DNA of 64,000 nucleotides, taken from NCBI RefSeq assembly GCF_021556485.1, contig NZ_JAKGBW010000015.1:40956-104955 (forward strand), in the 5' to 3' direction. The notes below the pieces were generated by a model. It saw only the letters and a program-made list of their open reading frames with translations, was not told the DNA's origin and made no database searches. The stretch comes from Oceanobacillus alkalisoli (GTDB taxonomy: Bacteria > Bacillota > Bacilli > Bacillales > Amphibacillaceae). Position 1 is the first letter of the stretch. Each line of letters starts with the position of its first letter. Position numbers and translations under genes: made by a program. This document shows positions 53,048-63,877 of this stretch, in pieces.

Positions 53048-53668
53048 ATGGTGTTAAATGTAGCTAATACAGTAAAATGGATGACTTTGGTAAATGAAAA
53101 AATCCAGGAAAATAAAGAATATTTAACTGAATTGGATCAGGCAATTGGTGATGGTGACCATGGAATCAATATGGCACGAGGTTTTCAGGAAGTAGAGGTG
53201 AAAATTACTGCCACTGATTATGATAATGTTTCTGATTTATTGAAAGATGTCTCCATGACTTTACTATCGAAAGTTGGCGGTGCGGCTGGTCCGCTATATG
53301 GTACAGCCTTTTTAAAACTATCAATGGAAGTAAAAGGCAGTGAAACGCTAGATTTTCCGAAGTTCAAGAGCGGGTTGCAAGAGGCGCTTGCAGGAATAAA
53401 ACAGCGAGGTAAAGCAGAAAAAAACGAGAAAACACTCGTTGACGTCTGGGAGCCGCTTGTGGATTACTTGAACAGCCAGGATAGCTTTAATGCAGCAGAC
53501 TTTGAATCAGCAGCGAAAGAAGCGATGGAAGCGACGAAAGACCTTGAAGCGACGAAAGGCAGAGCGGCCTACTTGCGAGAACGCTCGATTGGTCATTTGG
53601 ATCCTGGCTCGGTTTCATCGTTCTATATTTTCTCAAGTCTTGCTGAAGTGTTGAAAGAAGGTGACTAA
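53048..53668 (+). CDS. dhaL: Dihydroxyacetone kinase ADP-binding subunit DhaL
   Basis: A 206-residue subunit that holds ADP as a coenzyme and passes phosphate from DhaM to dihydroxyacetone. Asp residues in AIGDGDHGINMARG bind Mg; KVGGAAGPLYGTAF and KGRAAYLRERSIGHLDPG are the nucleotide cap and end motifs. GGAGG precedes the ATG, 15 bases after dhaK. Confidence 0.93.
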   Translation: MVLNVANTVKWMTLVNEKIQENKEYLTELDQAIGDGDHGINMARGFQEVEVKITATDYDNVSDLLKDVSMTLLSKVGGAAGPLYGTAFLKLSMEVKGSETLDFPKFKSGLQEALAGIKQRGKAEKNEKTLVDVWEPLVDYLNSQDSFNAADFESAAKEAMEATKDLEATKGRAAYLRERSIGHLDPGSVSSFYIFSSLAEVLKEGD

Positions 53669-53674
53669 TAAAAA

Positions 53675-54052
53675 TTGGCAAATGTAAGTATTGTGCTCGT
53701 TTCCCACAGCTCGAAAGTTGTGGAAGGGATTCGGGATATCATCAAGCAAATGGTACCAGCTGTGTCGATTGGGATAGCAGGTGGAACAGAAGAAGGAGAA
53801 ATCGGTACGAGCATTGATAAAATAACAAAAGCGATAGAAGAGGTTCATAGTGTAGGAGGAGTTCTCGTATTCTATGATATTGGCAGTGCTAAAATGAATG
53901 CCGAACTAGCAGTCGAGCTGAATGAATATGAAAATGTTCATATCGCAGAGGCACCGATTCTTGAAGGGGCTTTCGTTGCAGCAGTAGAAGCAGGGATGGG
54001 AAAGTCACTAGAAGAAGTGCAAGTGGCTGCTGAAAAAAATGATAGGCGTTAG
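53675..54052 (+). CDS. dhaM: DhaM, EIIA-mannose-type phosphotransfer subunit
   Basis: A 125-residue single-domain DhaM: the EIIA(Man)-fold with the phospho-His in VLVSHSSKVVEG (residue about 10). It receives phosphate from HPr and re-phosphorylates ADP on DhaL, making the kinase PTS-dependent. There are no fused HPr or EI domains, unlike E. coli. TTG start, AAGGTGA upstream, six bases after dhaL. Confidence 0.87.
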   Translation: MANVSIVLVSHSSKVVEGIRDIIKQMVPAVSIGIAGGTEEGEIGTSIDKITKAIEEVHSVGGVLVFYDIGSAKMNAELAVELNEYENVHIAEAPILEGAFVAAVEAGMGKSLEEVQVAAEKNDRR

Positions 54053-54107
54053 GAAACTTATTTAGCGGATAGGGTTAACAAATAAAAATCGATCCAGAGG
54101 GGTTTTC

Positions 54108-54653
54108 ATGTTGTTTAAAGACAAAGTTATACCAGCAATTCGAAAGATCAAAGATTTTGAAAAAGTCCTAGAGAGCGGCCACGAGACTATTATTTTATTA
54201 GAAAGTCGTGTCTCCCAATTGCAAAATTTAGTTAAATATGCTCATCAATATGGAAAAAAGATATATGTGCATGCGGATCTGATTAGTGGATTAAAAGCAG
54301 ATAAATATGGGATAGAATTTTTAACGAATAATGTAAAAGTAGATGGAATCATTTCGACAAGAGGAGAAGTAATTTCCCTTGTCAAAAAGCAACGTATTGT
54401 TGCTATTCAACGTTTATTTGCTTTAGATAGTCATGCACTTGATCACAATTTGCAAATATGTAAGCGGGTGAATCCTGATTATATTGAAATATTACCGGCA
54501 ATTCTACCCGGAATCATTAAAGAAGTACAAGAAGAAACGGGCATACCCATTATTGCCGGGGGATTAATCAGAACAGAGCAGGATGTTAAGGAAACTATTA
54601 AAAATGGTGCCGTAGCTGTAACAACCTCGAGTAACCTACTTTGGGAGCTTTAG
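54108..54653 (+). CDS. glpP: Glycerol uptake operon antiterminator GlpP
   Basis: A 181-residue TIM-barrel-like RNA-binding regulator. VIPAIRKIKDFEKVLES, IYVHADLISGLKADKYGIEFL, GIISTRGEVISLVKK and IPIIAGGLIRTEQDV are the family motifs. Bound by glycerol-3-phosphate, GlpP lets transcription pass the leader terminators of glpFK and glpD, both present here. It follows dhaM by 55 bases, so it may be in the dha transcript. Confidence 0.92.
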   Translation: MLFKDKVIPAIRKIKDFEKVLESGHETIILLESRVSQLQNLVKYAHQYGKKIYVHADLISGLKADKYGIEFLTNNVKVDGIISTRGEVISLVKKQRIVAIQRLFALDSHALDHNLQICKRVNPDYIEILPAILPGIIKEVQEETGIPIIAGGLIRTEQDVKETIKNGAVAVTTSSNLLWEL

Positions 54654-54729
54654 CAGTTAGAAACTAAGACCACATCTTTGCTTGTTGCCTTCAAGCTGAA
54701 AGACGCAAATAAAAACCTGAAATATTTTT

Positions 54730-54759
54730 GTTGACAACGCTTTCACGGCGATGTAGAAT
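54730..54759 (+). promoter_or_regulatory. glpFK promoter with overlapping cre-like site
   Basis: TTGACA (54731-54736) and TAGAAT (54754-54759), 17-base spacing. TTGACAACGCTTTCA (54730-54744) is near the cre consensus and overlaps the -35. Confidence 0.75.
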
Positions 54760-54798
54760 GCTAGTTACAAGTTAAGCGAAGTGCTGGAGATGAGAGAA

Positions 54799-54862
54799 TC
54801 ACACTGCACCCCATATTTCTTTGAACGGGAAATATTATGGGGTGAGGTGTGATTTTTTTTAA
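54799..54862 (+). terminator. GlpP-dependent leader terminator of glpFK
   Basis: AATCACAC...CACCCCATA pairs with TATGGGGTG...GTGTGATT followed by eight T. GGAGATGAGAG directly upstream is shared with the glpD leader and marks the GlpP target. Confidence 0.85.
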
Positions 54863-54913
54863 GGCTTGTCATAACTTGTTGTAAGGGGTTTAATATTTAA
54901 AGGGGGTTAAGGG

Positions 54914-57257
<2,344 letters not shown>

Positions 57258-57312
57258 GAAGCTCAAATTTAAGCTTTTTTCCAAGTGACGCACTGTTATA
57301 GAGGTGAAATAC

Positions 57313-57342
57313 TTTACCAGCGGACAGAATAGGTGTTATACT
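57313..57342 (+). promoter_or_regulatory. glpD promoter
   Basis: TTTACC (57313-57318) and TATACT (57337-57342), 18-base spacing, upstream of the GlpP-type leader. Confidence 0.55.
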
Positions 57343-57376
57343 ATCATTAAGTTAATATATTGGACGGAGATTCCCG

Positions 57377-57426
57377 AGAGACCACATGACCTCTAATCTT
57401 TAGAGTGTTTTGTGGTCTCTTTTTGT
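57377..57426 (+). terminator. GlpP-dependent leader terminator of glpD
   Basis: GAGACCACA and TGTGGTCTC arms followed by TTTTTG, preceded by GGAGATTCCCGAGAG, similar to the glpF leader. Confidence 0.82.
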
Positions 57427-57514
57427 TTATGTGAGAAACGAGGGATCATTATTAATGAGGTTATCATATTGTTTAGGTAATGATTGGTCTCATAACATAA
57501 ATCCGTCTCAAATT

Positions 57515-57673
57515 ATAAAGTGAAACTTCACTCATTGGGGAATTCCTTATCTCCCCCGATGAATGTTAGTTGAACAGAATCAGGGATTTACGGACTGTTT
57601 ATCCTCCTCCTTACATTTAGGATTTCTCTCATGTGTATGGAAGCAGGATTACAGATCGTTAATGCGTGATAAA
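57515..57673 (+). repeat. Gene-proximal repeat, copy D (longest)
   Basis: Begins ATAAAGTGAAACTTCACT, includes GGGG and a CCCCC-containing stem, and ends ACAGATCGTTAATGCGTGAT 48 bases before glpD. At ~159 bases it is the fullest copy; copies A-C look like internal deletions. Confidence 0.75.
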
Positions 57674-57715
57674 CTACAAATATACGGTATTCATTAAAAA
57701 AAGGAGCGGGTTCAC

Positions 57716-59365
57716 ATGTTTTCAAGTTTACATCGCGAAGAAATAAAAAGGAACATGCAGGAAAATCTTGATTTAATCGTAATAGGTGGGGGTATTACAG
57801 GAGCTGGAATTGCTCTTGACGCGGCAACAAGAGAGATGAAGGTAGCTGTATTCGAAATGCAGGATTTCTCAGCGGGTACTTCCAGTCGCTCCACGAAACT
57901 TATCCATGGTGGATTGCGGTATTTGAAACAGTTTGAAATAGGCGTGGTTACGGAAACCGGCAGGGAGCGGGCAATTGTTTATGAAAATGGCCCCCATGTG
58001 ACCACACCGGAATGGATGATGCTTCCGTTTTATAAAGGAGGGACGTTCGGGCCGTTCACAACGAATATTGGCTTGCGGGTCTATGATATTCTTGCCGGGG
58101 TGGAAAAAGAGGAAAGAAGAAAAATGTTTAAGCCGGAAGAGGCGTTAAGCCGAGAACCGTTGCTAAATGCAGCAGACCTGAAAGGAGCGGGTTACTATGT
58201 GGAGTATAAGACAGATGACGCCCGCTTAACGATTGAGGTGATGAAAAAAGCTGTAGAAAATGGTGCGCTTGCTCTAAATTATATGAAAATCACGAACTTA
58301 ATTTATGAAAATAATAAAGTAATTGGTGTGGAGGCCAGGGATCAAATAGATGGCACAACCCAGAAATATTATGCAAAAAAAGTTGTAAATGCTGCTGGAC
58401 CATGGGTAGATACGTTACGTGAATTAGACAACTCTAAAAAAGGAAAGCATTTGAGATTGACGAAAGGAATCCATCTCGTATTTGATGGTGGACGATTTCC
58501 GTTAAAACAAGCTATTTATTTTGATACTCCAGATGGAAGGATGATATTCGCTATTCCGCGGGAGGGCAAAACTTATGTAGGTACTACAGATACCGTGTAT
58601 GAAGGCGATATTGCCAATCCGAAAATGACCATAGCAGACCAGGAATATGTGTTAAAAGCAATTGATTATATGTTCCCTCAAGTCGGTATTAAAGCAGAAG
58701 ATGTGGAGTCGAGCTGGGCCGGCTTACGTCCGCTTATCCATGAAGAGGGGAAAGACCCCTCAGAGGTTTCCCGGAAAGATGAAATTTTTATCTCTGATAC
58801 AGGTTTTATTTCCATAGCTGGCGGAAAGTTAACCGGGTACCGTAAGATGGCAGAAAGCATTGTGGATTTAGTCGGGAAGCAATTAGCTGAAGAAGAGGGC
58901 CGGACATTCCCTGATACGCAAACGAAAGAATTACGTATCTCTGGCGGATCTGTAGGAGGATCAGCAGGTTTTCCTGATTTTATAAAAGAAAAGGTAGAGA
59001 TTGGATTGCAAATTGGCTTAAAAGAAGAAATAGCGAAGGAGCTTGTGCAACGATATGGCTCTAATGTAGAAATTATATATGATATTTATCAGCATGAATC
59101 CCAAGCCGAAGACGGGACAATAGATCCGGTGGTGCTTACGATGCTGCGTTATTCCATTGACTATGAATCAACATATAAGCCGACAGACTTTTTTATTAGA
59201 CGTACAGGCGCGTTATTTTTCAATATTTCCTGGGTACACGAACATAAAAATGAAGTGGTTCAATATATGGCGAAAATTCTTGATTGGACTAATGAACAGA
59301 AACAAGAATATGAAAAAGAATTGGAACAAGCCTTACATGACGCAACTCACCCCACCCGGGACTGA
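57716..59365 (+). CDS. glpD: Aerobic glycerol-3-phosphate dehydrogenase
   Basis: A 549-residue FAD flavoprotein at the membrane that oxidises glycerol-3-phosphate to dihydroxyacetone phosphate and reduces quinone. FAD-binding IVIGGGITGAGIALDAATR (about residues 22-40), TSSRSTKLIHGGLRYL and SWAGLRPLI are the family motifs. GGAG is nine bases before ATG 57716. The leader carries both the GlpP terminator and repeat copy D. Confidence 0.95.
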   Translation: MFSSLHREEIKRNMQENLDLIVIGGGITGAGIALDAATREMKVAVFEMQDFSAGTSSRSTKLIHGGLRYLKQFEIGVVTETGRERAIVYENGPHVTTPEWMMLPFYKGGTFGPFTTNIGLRVYDILAGVEKEERRKMFKPEEALSREPLLNAADLKGAGYYVEYKTDDARLTIEVMKKAVENGALALNYMKITNLIYENNKVIGVEARDQIDGTTQKYYAKKVVNAAGPWVDTLRELDNSKKGKHLRLTKGIHLVFDGGRFPLKQAIYFDTPDGRMIFAIPREGKTYVGTTDTVYEGDIANPKMTIADQEYVLKAIDYMFPQVGIKAEDVESSWAGLRPLIHEEGKDPSEVSRKDEIFISDTGFISIAGGKLTGYRKMAESIVDLVGKQLAEEEGRTFPDTQTKELRISGGSVGGSAGFPDFIKEKVEIGLQIGLKEEIAKELVQRYGSNVEIIYDIYQHESQAEDGTIDPVVLTMLRYSIDYESTYKPTDFFIRRTGALFFNISWVHEHKNEVVQYMAKILDWTNEQKQEYEKELEQALHDATHPTRD

Positions 59366-59374
59366 TAACTTGCC

Positions 59375-59483
59375 GGGACACGGGGTCAGAGCATCTGTCC
59401 CGCTCGCAAAAAACGGCGGGACATTGGGGTCGGAGGCATTGTCCCATAAAAAAATCGGGGCAACGGCTCTGACCCCGTGTCCC
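59375..59483. repeat. Cluster of three GGGACA/GGGGTCAG palindromic units
   Basis: Units at 59375-59401, 59418-59445 and 59457-59483 each run from GGGACA or its like through GGGGTC(A/G)GAG to TGTCCC; the third is inverted. They form hairpins between convergent glpD and the GTPase gene and probably serve as its terminator. Confidence 0.75.
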
Positions 59484-59489
59484 GATTTT

Positions 59490-60836
59490 TTATGCTAATT
59501 GCAGCTGGTGTTTTTTGATGAAGTTTTCAAGGATGTTGTCCAAGTTCGGTCCTTCTACTTCGTCTAAGTCATAGAAGACGCGAGTGGTTGGTTTATTGAT
59601 GTTGATAACTCGTGTTAAATCGATTGGCGTTCCGATAATAACCGCGTCACAATCTGTATTATTAATTGTTTCCTCTAAATCCTTCAACTGTTTTTCACCA
59701 TATCCCATCGCAGGAAGTACGTTTTCCAGATGTGGATAAGTTGCAAATGTTTCTTTTAGTGAACCTACTAAATATGGAGTGGGATCAATTACTTCTGTTG
59801 CTCCGTTTCGCTCTGCAGCAACAGTTCCAGCGCCAATTTTCATTTCGCCGTGGGTAAGTGTCGGCCCGTCTTCCACAACTAAAACACGTTTCCCTTTAAT
59901 GAGCTCCGGCTTATCCACAGATATAGTGGATTCGGCTTTGATAATTTCACTATTCGGGCTTGCTGTTTTAATATTATTTTCCACAATGTCAATCGCTTCT
60001 TGCGGTGCGCTGTCCACTTTGTTGATAATCGAGACATCGGTCGTTCTTAAACATACCTCGCCAGGATAATACTTCAGCTCGTGACCAGGACGATGCGGAT
60101 CAAGTACGGTTACTGCCAGGTCCGGTTCAATGAATGAGAAATCATTATTTCCACCGTCCCAAAGAATCACGTCACAGCCATCCGGATCATTTTCCGCAGC
60201 CTCTAAAATATCTGCATAATCTACTCCGGCATAGACAATATTTCCTCTTATTACATGTGGTTCATACTCTTCCATTTCCTCAATGGTACATTCATGCTTT
60301 TTTAAGTCGTCAACAGTTGCAAAACGCTGTACTCGCTGAGCGTTGAGGTCACCGTAAGGCATTGGATGACGGATTGCTACAACTTTTAAATTATTGTTAA
60401 GTAGTGTTTCGATAATCTTACGGGATGTTTGGCTTTTCCCTGTTCCAGTACGTACTGCCGTTACGGAAATAACCGGCTTCTTACTTTTCAGCATCGTACT
60501 GTTTGGTCCAAGCAATTTAAAGTCGGCACCAGCAGCGTTCACAACGGCGCTGATTCCCATGACATCTTCATAGCTTAAATCACTGAAGGCAAAAACACAC
60601 TCATCGACTTCAAGTTCTTTGATTAGTTTCGGCAGTTCATCTTGGGAATAAATAGGAATACCTTCTGGATATAGTTCTCCCGCAAGTTCACTCGGATATT
60701 TCCGTCCATCAATATCAGGAATTTGCGCTGCAGTAAACGCAACAACATTATATGCATTATTATCACGATAATACGTGTTAAAGTTATGAAAGTCTCTTCC
60801 GGCCGCACCAATTATAATTACATTTTTAGTTTTCAT
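59490..60836 (-). CDS. Cyclic 2,3-diphosphoglycerate synthetase-like GTPase
   Basis: A 448-residue cytoplasmic protein. An amino-terminal Rossmann-like part (NVIIIGAAGRDFHNFN) precedes a P-loop VRTGTGKSQTSRKI (about 125-138); VILWDGGNNDFSFI and EDGPTLTHGEMKIGAG follow. This is the family named after archaeal cyclic-2,3-diphosphoglycerate synthetase, but bacterial members have no proven role. AGGAG lies eight bases before the ATG. Stands alone. Confidence 0.72.
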   Translation of the reverse strand: MKTKNVIIIGAAGRDFHNFNTYYRDNNAYNVVAFTAAQIPDIDGRKYPSELAGELYPEGIPIYSQDELPKLIKELEVDECVFAFSDLSYEDVMGISAVVNAAGADFKLLGPNSTMLKSKKPVISVTAVRTGTGKSQTSRKIIETLLNNNLKVVAIRHPMPYGDLNAQRVQRFATVDDLKKHECTIEEMEEYEPHVIRGNIVYAGVDYADILEAAENDPDGCDVILWDGGNNDFSFIEPDLAVTVLDPHRPGHELKYYPGEVCLRTTDVSIINKVDSAPQEAIDIVENNIKTASPNSEIIKAESTISVDKPELIKGKRVLVVEDGPTLTHGEMKIGAGTVAAERNGATEVIDPTPYLVGSLKETFATYPHLENVLPAMGYGEKQLKDLEETINNTDCDAVIIGTPIDLTRVININKPTTRVFYDLDEVEGPNLDNILENFIKKHQLQLA

Positions 60837-60911
60837 TGTATTCGCTCCTATGTGTGTAAAGAATTGATTATAATTATACTATTTAATGTATATTTATTCA
60901 ATAGGTTAAAT

Positions 60912-60952
60912 AAAAAAAGTGGATTCATCTGAAAAAAGCTTGATGAATCCGC
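60912..60952 (-). terminator. Terminator of the metal-receptor gene
   Basis: GGATTCATC (60920-60928) and GATGAATCC (60942-60950) form the stem; seven A on the left give a minus-strand U run. Confidence 0.8.
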
Positions 60953-60973
60953 CTATTTATTTAAAGAAATCTA

Positions 60974-61747
60974 TTATTCTTCCCGAAAAGTCTTGAAATA
61001 AGCGGCCGCTTCTACCATTTTCGCGCCGTACCAGAACATTTCTCCATCTACAATCCTTACCTTCGTATGCGGCAACATCTTCTCGAACACGTCGAGGTGT
61101 TTTTCCCGAAAAGGAAAAGGCTCCGTCGCAAGGAAAACTTCATCGAGTTTTGCTTTCTTGAAATCCTTTTCATTCACCAATGGATAGCGTCCTTCCGCTT
61201 CTGTAAAAGGATTGCTGAATCCCATTTCTTCAAGCAACGAATTGATATATGTATCTTTTCCCACTACCATATAGGGCTTTTGCCAAATGACATAGGCAAC
61301 TCGATTATTCTTCCCATGTGGCAGGACTTGAAATGCGTTTTTGATTTGTTGCATAAGTTGTATTGCAGCTTTTTCTCTATCTGTTAGTCGACCAATATCT
61401 TCAATCATGGGGAAGACATCCTTGAAATGTTGCACTTCAAAGACAAAAACTGGATAATGTTTTTCTAGCGTCTCCACCATTTCCTTCGTGTTTTCTTCTT
61501 TTTCAGCAATGATTAGATCTGGCTTTAATTCATGGATACGATCCAGTTTCATATCTTTTGTGCCACCAATATTAACGGCATGCTGGACTTTATCTTCCGG
61601 AAATTTGCAAAACCTGGTTCGCCCGACGATTTTTTTATCTAATCCTAAATGATACATTGTCTCGGTTATCGCCGGAACAAACGAAATAATCCGCTCCGGT
61701 TTACGAACAAGCGGAACCAACCGACCGAGATGATCACGAACACTCAC
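60974..61747 (-). CDS. Helical-backbone metal receptor (BtuF-like) without signal peptide
   Basis: A 257-residue protein of the cobalamin/iron-complex binding-protein fold: RIISFVPAITETMYHLGLDKKIVGRT, GGTKDMKLDRIHELKPDLIIA and an end EAAAYFK. The family is normally an exported lipoprotein of an ABC importer, but this one starts MSVRDHLGRLVPL with no signal peptide or lipobox and no transporter genes adjoin, so it should be cytosolic. GTG 61747 has GGAGG at eight bases. Function unknown. Confidence 0.75.
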   Translation of the reverse strand: MSVRDHLGRLVPLVRKPERIISFVPAITETMYHLGLDKKIVGRTRFCKFPEDKVQHAVNIGGTKDMKLDRIHELKPDLIIAEKEENTKEMVETLEKHYPVFVFEVQHFKDVFPMIEDIGRLTDREKAAIQLMQQIKNAFQVLPHGKNNRVAYVIWQKPYMVVGKDTYINSLLEEMGFSNPFTEAEGRYPLVNEKDFKKAKLDEVFLATEPFPFREKHLDVFEKMLPHTKVRIVDGEMFWYGAKMVEAAAYFKTFREE

Positions 61748-61770
61748 ACAAATAACCTCCTTAATTGGCG

Positions 61771-61787
61771 GAACAGTGGGGTCAGAG
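61771..61787. repeat. GGGGTCAG half unit at the truncated TnpB end
   Basis: GAACAGTGGGGTCAGAG, a partial unit of the palindromic family, joins the broken end of the tnpB gene. Confidence 0.5.
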
Positions 61788-62933
61788 TTTTAGTGCTGTA
61801 TTTTTATGACCGCAAGCTGAACATAATTGGGTAGATGCAAATATTTTCGGTGCTTTGACAAAGTATTTCCCCCGTTGCTCCAATTTGTATTTTAAATAGA
61901 GGCGAAAATTACCGAAACCATTATCTTGCTGATTTTTGGCATAATACTTGTTTTGTCCAATCGCACGAAGATTTACGTTCTCTACTACAATCATGTCATA
62001 ATGGTTCGCAAGCGTATAAGCCTTCTTGTGAAGCCAATCTTTTCGTTGGTTTGCGACTTTGGTTTCCAATCTCGAAACGAAAAGCCGTTGTTTTTCCCAA
62101 CGATTGGAACCTTTTACTCTGCGCGATAGCACGCGTCGTTCTTTCGCCAAACGTTCTTTCATTTCCCTGTAGTATTGAGGATAATTGGCTTTCTTACCCT
62201 CATTGTCAACGAAAAAATGAGATTGAGAATAATCTAGTCCTAGAATACGATTAGGCGTACCAATGCTGGCAATTTCTATTGAAAATTCAACACAAATAGA
62301 CACGTCATATTGTCCTTTCGTGTTCATCGTAACCGTAACATGTTTAATGTTACTGCCCTGCGGTAAGGGCCGATGTTTGTTCAGCCTTAACCCGACTACT
62401 TTCACAGGAGACTTTTGTGCAGACGGGAGATATAATATGTCGTCTTTAATGTAGATAGTTCCATTTTGGTTGAATGTCGTATAGCTGGCTGTGCTGCCTT
62501 TACGGGATTTGAACTTCGGCATTCCTTTTAAATCACGGAATGTCGGTTCTATCCCGAGTGTTTTCTGACGTTTTAAAGTGGATTTTTTGTATTGTTTCTT
62601 ATAAGCAATTTTGTTGAAGGCTGTTATCGCCTTGTTGAAGTGCTGTTTTGCTTCGTTGGAGGCGAATGCGTCTACAAGATAGAAGTAAGCCACATCATCT
62701 TCATTTAAACATTGTTTTTTGAATTGAGAAACAGTCGACATCCCCATCTTTTTTAATGAAGGTAAGGCATCACCTGGTTGATAGTTACTTTTTTCCAAAT
62801 AATCATAGAGGTGGGCAACATGGAGGTTATACATCTTTCTCTTTGCACCGAAACATTGTCGGAAATACGTTTCTGCATCTTGAGAAATGGGGGTCGCACG
62901 ATACACATAGCCACGGTTCACGAATTCCAGCAT
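61782..62933 (-). pseudogene. tnpB: TnpB-like gene truncated within its zinc ribbon
   Basis: A 383-residue TnpB/OrfB relative. Asp in GLDYSQSHFF and Glu in VVENVNL are intact, and the first half of the zinc ribbon (STQLCSACGHKNTA) is present, but the frame stops after GHKNTALKL, so the second CxxC and the third catalytic Asp (usually HDRDxNA) are missing. The break coincides with a GGGGTCAG repeat, and no right-end hairpin follows. AGGTGG is eight bases from ATG 62933. It is distant from the TnpB at 9.3 kb (different amino terminus). Confidence 0.8.
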
Positions 62934-63150
62934 GGATTCCACCACCTGTCATTTTTGTTTTTATAGATGGTATTGAAGTGGGTAAACGTATCCTCCACCG
63001 TGAATAACATTTGACACAGTTATCACCCTATCCCTATTATACTACGAAATATATCACAGATATAGGGATGATAGAGAGCAAAATGATAATATAACTAATG
63101 AAATCCGCTGATAATAATAAATTGATAAATTTATAAAAAATATCAAACAC

Positions 63151-63197
63151 ACTGACCCCATGTCCTGATCGGGACACGGGGTCAGTGTATTTGTCCC
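63151..63197. repeat. GGGACA/GGGGTCAG palindrome after the DoxX gene
   Basis: ACTGACCCCATGTCC and GGGACACGGGGTCAGT form an inverted repeat (63151-63187), then TGTCCC. It lies just past the minus-strand DoxX stop and may terminate it. Confidence 0.7.
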
Positions 63198-63200
63198 AGT

Positions 63201-63716
63201 TTATGCTGGGAAATTAACTGTTTTATCTGTTGGTTTGGTTTGTACCTTTTTATGGAAACGAGCCTTGATATATGGAGCGATGAAACGGTCGACACCGTAG
63301 TGATAACTAGCCGCACCTGTGAATAATAACACAATCGCAACCGTGTAAAAGATCGGATTTGTACTCAATGTTCCTGCAAGTAAGAAATTAAGATTCATGA
63401 ATGCACCAGCAATTAAAGCAGGAATAGTAGCTGCACCAAGGATTAAACCGATACCTACCAAGAGCTCTCCCCAAGGGATCAAAATATTTATTAAACCGAC
63501 ATTTGGAATCGCGAAGCCTTCGATAAAAGTTGCGTACCATGCTTGTACCGTAGGGGCTTCACCCGTTGCGTTGGCAAGTACACCTTGCAGATATCCGCTA
63601 GCATCAAAGCCTCCAACTACTTTACCCCAACCCGCAGTCAACCATTGTACACCTAGCCAAATACGCAATATTGTCCAAATAATCGCCATCTGAGGTCCTT
63701 TAAGAAAGTTTTTCAT
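63201..63716 (-). CDS. DoxX-family membrane protein
   Basis: A 171-residue protein with four membrane helices (RIWLGVQWLTAGWGKV; INILIPWGELLVGIGLILGAATI; AGAFMNLNFLLAG; YTVAIVLLFTGAASYHYGVDRF). The pattern is that of DoxX/DoxD proteins, some of which are thiosulfate:quinone oxidoreductase subunits. No partner subunit adjoins. GAGGAG is eight or nine bases before the ATG. Confidence 0.8.
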   Translation of the reverse strand: MKNFLKGPQMAIIWTILRIWLGVQWLTAGWGKVVGGFDASGYLQGVLANATGEAPTVQAWYATFIEGFAIPNVGLINILIPWGELLVGIGLILGAATIPALIAGAFMNLNFLLAGTLSTNPIFYTVAIVLLFTGAASYHYGVDRFIAPYIKARFHKKVQTKPTDKTVNFPA

Positions 63717-63838
63717 TTGTTTATCTCCTCACATATTTTATTGTGAAACATTTCACTAACTCTTACAATTTAAATATACTGTATTCAACGTGAAAATGCA
63801 ATATACTTCACCGCTTTGTAACAATTAAATAGCGGGCT

Positions 63839-63877
63839 CAGAGCATTTGTCCCAAAATTCCTGGGACAAATGCTCTG
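63839..63877. repeat. Palindrome CAGAGCATTTGTCCC next to the IS end
   Basis: CAGAGCATTTGTCCC (63839-63853) and GGGACAAATGCTCTG (63863-63877) are perfect complements. The unit belongs to the GGGACA family and directly abuts the IS3-like element. Confidence 0.75.
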
